From positions 9,796,001 to 9,860,000 of the forward strand of contig OX442322.1 of NCBI GenBank assembly GCA_949358305.1: a stretch of 64,000 nt of DNA, given 5' to 3'. Source of the stretch: Strigamia acuminata (lineage: Eukaryota; Arthropoda; Chilopoda; Geophilomorpha; Linotaeniidae). Position 1 is the stretch's first letter. Each line of letters begins with the position of its first letter. This document shows positions 63,501 through 64,000 of the stretch, piece after piece. The notes below the pieces were generated by a model that was not told the origin of the DNA, did not search any database, and was given only the letters and a program-made list of their open reading frames with translations. Made by a program: the position numbers and the translations under genes.

Positions 63501-64000
63501 GACTCTAAATTTGGAAGTATCTCGATCCTCTTTTATGACGGGGTGGTGAGGTATATTATATATCCCCTTCTTGAGAAAACGTTCCTCCTTTGGGACTTCC
63601 TCCGCTTGATTTTCCTCGATGTACTGCCACATTGAGTCGTCGTAACGTTTTTTATAGTCCTCATTTGCATCGATTCGTTTAAGCGTATTTGCGAGTTGAT
63701 TCATTGCCAACTCCCAATTCGATTCTAACTCTTTTTCCTGTCCATTGAAGGGGAGCATCACTTCATATCTTCCGTCCTCCAAACGTGTTGTCGTGGATTC
63801 GAATCGGTCTCGAATAAAGTCGGAATCCTTTTCTCCCGAATCTATCCCGATTGCCTCCAAATTCCAGAGCTTGTCCAACTTTTCATTGATATCAACGTTG
63901 CAAGTGTTGCAACACGTGGTTAAGTCGGCTTCATCATCAAACAAATCGATGTTTCCAGCTGCACCGGTGAGAACCCAGCCAAATAAAGTATTTATAAGGC
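60597..64000 (-). CDS. BEL/Pao Pol polyprotein, partial (end of protease, RT, RNase H, integrase)
   Basis: The frame is open from the window edge (first whole codon at 63998, reading LINTLFGWVLTGAAGN) to the stop at 60597, about 1130 codons, so the N-terminus is missing only because the window ends. It holds the end of the protease domain, RT, RNase H (FCDAST, SDSTITLAW), the integrase HHCC domain (HLELFHGD ... CAICRR), the DDE residues in GIDHLG, FSDNSKTF and GGAWERL, and the DUF5641-like C-terminus. The RT active site reads FMDD (63096-63107), where BEL-2 has YMDD. No stops or frameshifts were seen. It is closest to BEL-1. It could be a second autonomous enzyme source if the remainder is intact. 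Confidence 0.95.
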   Translation of the reverse strand, partial: LINTLFGWVLTGAAGNIDLFDDEADLTTCCNTCNVDINEKLDKLWNLEAIGIDSGEKDSDFIRDRFESTTTRLEDGRYEVMLPFNGQEKELESNWELAMNQLANTLKRIDANEDYKKRYDDSMWQYIEENQAEEVPKEERFLKKGIYNIPHHPVIKEDRDTSKFRVVFNASSSKKGKLSLNDCLFPGPSLNPDLILVIVRFRLYCIPIIADIKQAFLQVMINPTQRNFLRFLWVARDYFKQPYSWQNLWNNIMILRMIVVPFGVISSPFLLCATIRKHAKQFEKTHAKEVDALDDGIFMDDLTSGGDFPADTTTHCERLKMILDSGKLPLVKWATCSKDVFENLKKEGFHMRGEEFSNLGIIKMLGILWDTEKDMIMFKIPKIEKIPITKREVVSFLASIFDPMGLLAPVILQMKLLIQAIWARTKKWDEKILDSEKKEIEEWNSDIQQLKELKVQRWLTTYSGQEITLEVFCDASTKAFGCTIFVVNVEGKRTLLLSKCRIAPAKKVTLPQLELTAAVVGVRMTKYLLENFLPGYPVTEVRYYSDSTITLAWINSDKNVWKPYVSNRVQEIISFSKSEQWSHVPTEFNPADLLTRPHNSKTLMNSKLWWDGVDVSKLEKKEVIQENPPDEERKIIVMTIQVKENFIYKFFRRFSNYNRLLRVFSYIMRWKSQLVRGEPLSPLELEANQLKILKLSQKLHFLEEVEDVKNKRELSKHSTLRNFELFIDENGFLRLRSRLKKSLLTFDEVYPIILHYDSWITRLLIRKAHLELFHGDISETLYHLREQFWIIRGRKTIQTVIRECAICRRAKLARNNPSTGDLPTERVTPAAPFQHTGIDHLGPIYVGNNKKERKKVYILLFTCMVTRSLHLEVSEDLSVPKFLLAMRRFGARFGYPAKIFSDNSKTFERGSVELQSWGKLIGHKDIQTFLSEKRVLWTFIPPLSPWMGGAWERLVRSVKDKLRKTLLRYTVDLETLQTLALEIGSVLNSRPLSYVPDSVDGGRILAPENFLTGGLPKYLINKKLSAIKKTDLRKLDIKRRQFIWEFWRVWRKSYLMQLRNFYETKGDRNFKNPKVNQIVLLEKIGTNPYFWPLARIKEIFPGEDGFTRVIKVVLPDGRELKRSVRHVRALELD

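Larger units (their letters stand above)
58977..64000 (-). mobile_element. BEL-3: BEL/Pao element, minus strand, cut by the window end
   Basis: 3' LTR 58977-60543 (1567 bp), a polypyrimidine segment on the minus strand, then Pol from 60597 to the window edge. It is the same family as BEL-1. The 5' LTR, Gag and most of the protease lie beyond 64000. The adjacent base pattern predicts TSD CTAG (58973-58976). Confidence 0.93.

Overview
The window is a nest of LTR retrotransposons from an animal genome, probably an arthropod or other invertebrate. BEL/Pao elements, known only from metazoans, dominate it. I see no bacterial operons, tRNAs, rRNAs or recognisable host genes. Nearly every base can be assigned to an element, and in most cases the insertion history can be read from 4-bp target-site duplications (TSDs).

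Layout, left to right. (1) 1-3224: 3' end of a BEL/Pao element, '+' (BEL-1), with the end of pol and the 3' LTR. (2) 3225-4459: unassigned sequence containing a probable retrocopied mRNA 3' end with a poly(A) tail. (3) 4460-10402: full-length non-coding LTR element 'A' (A-1), '-', TSD ACCG. (4) 10403-15565: part of a second non-coding family 'C', '-', with its 5' LTR at 13821-15565. (5) 15566-20499, resuming at 29038-31258 and 58804-58953: a rearranged '+' A-type array (A-4). (6) 20500-29037: full-length non-coding element 'B', '-', TSD ACGT, inside A-4. (7) 31259-58799: A-3, '-', TSD GCCT, inserted into the last LTR of A-4. A-3 itself contains A-2 (32212-38106, '+', TSD GGGC) and BEL-2 (39011-54769, '+', TSD GTGT). 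(8) 48093-54682: a second Pao-like element, '+', TSD TCAC, inside the 3' LTR of BEL-2. (9) 58954-58976: a 23-bp LTR remnant. (10) 58977-64000: BEL-3, '-', cut by the window edge.

The outstanding feature is element (8), called 'Pao-TK' here. Its single ORF of about 1005 codons (50272-53289) starts like a normal Pao Gag-protease: Gag domain, three zinc knuckles and a DUF1758-type aspartic protease. Where reverse transcriptase (RT), RNase H (RH) and integrase (IN) should follow, it carries a complete TK1-type thymidine kinase with P-loop, catalytic Asp-Glu and a four-cysteine zinc site. Its two 1358-bp LTRs look identical, so it moved recently although it encodes no RT or IN. It must use enzymes supplied by an autonomous relative, for which BEL-2, with an intact 1750-residue Gag-Pol, is the obvious type of candidate.

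The Pao-TK, BEL and non-coding A, B and C families share cis signals where these can be seen: an LTR start of TGTTGC-(n)-GCAACA type, a TGGTnC PBS-like site just after the 5' LTR, a polypyrimidine tract with a (C/G)CCGGC-type motif (GCTGGC in BEL-2) before the 3' LTR, and a 16-nt leader motif, ACACAACGCAATGTAC. The motif is exact in A-1, A-2, A-3 and Pao-TK and diverged in B, C and BEL-2. I infer one mobilisation network: autonomous BEL elements supply enzymes, long non-coding satellites (A, B, C) are carried along, and a half-autonomous satellite brings its own Gag, protease and nucleotide-salvage kinase.
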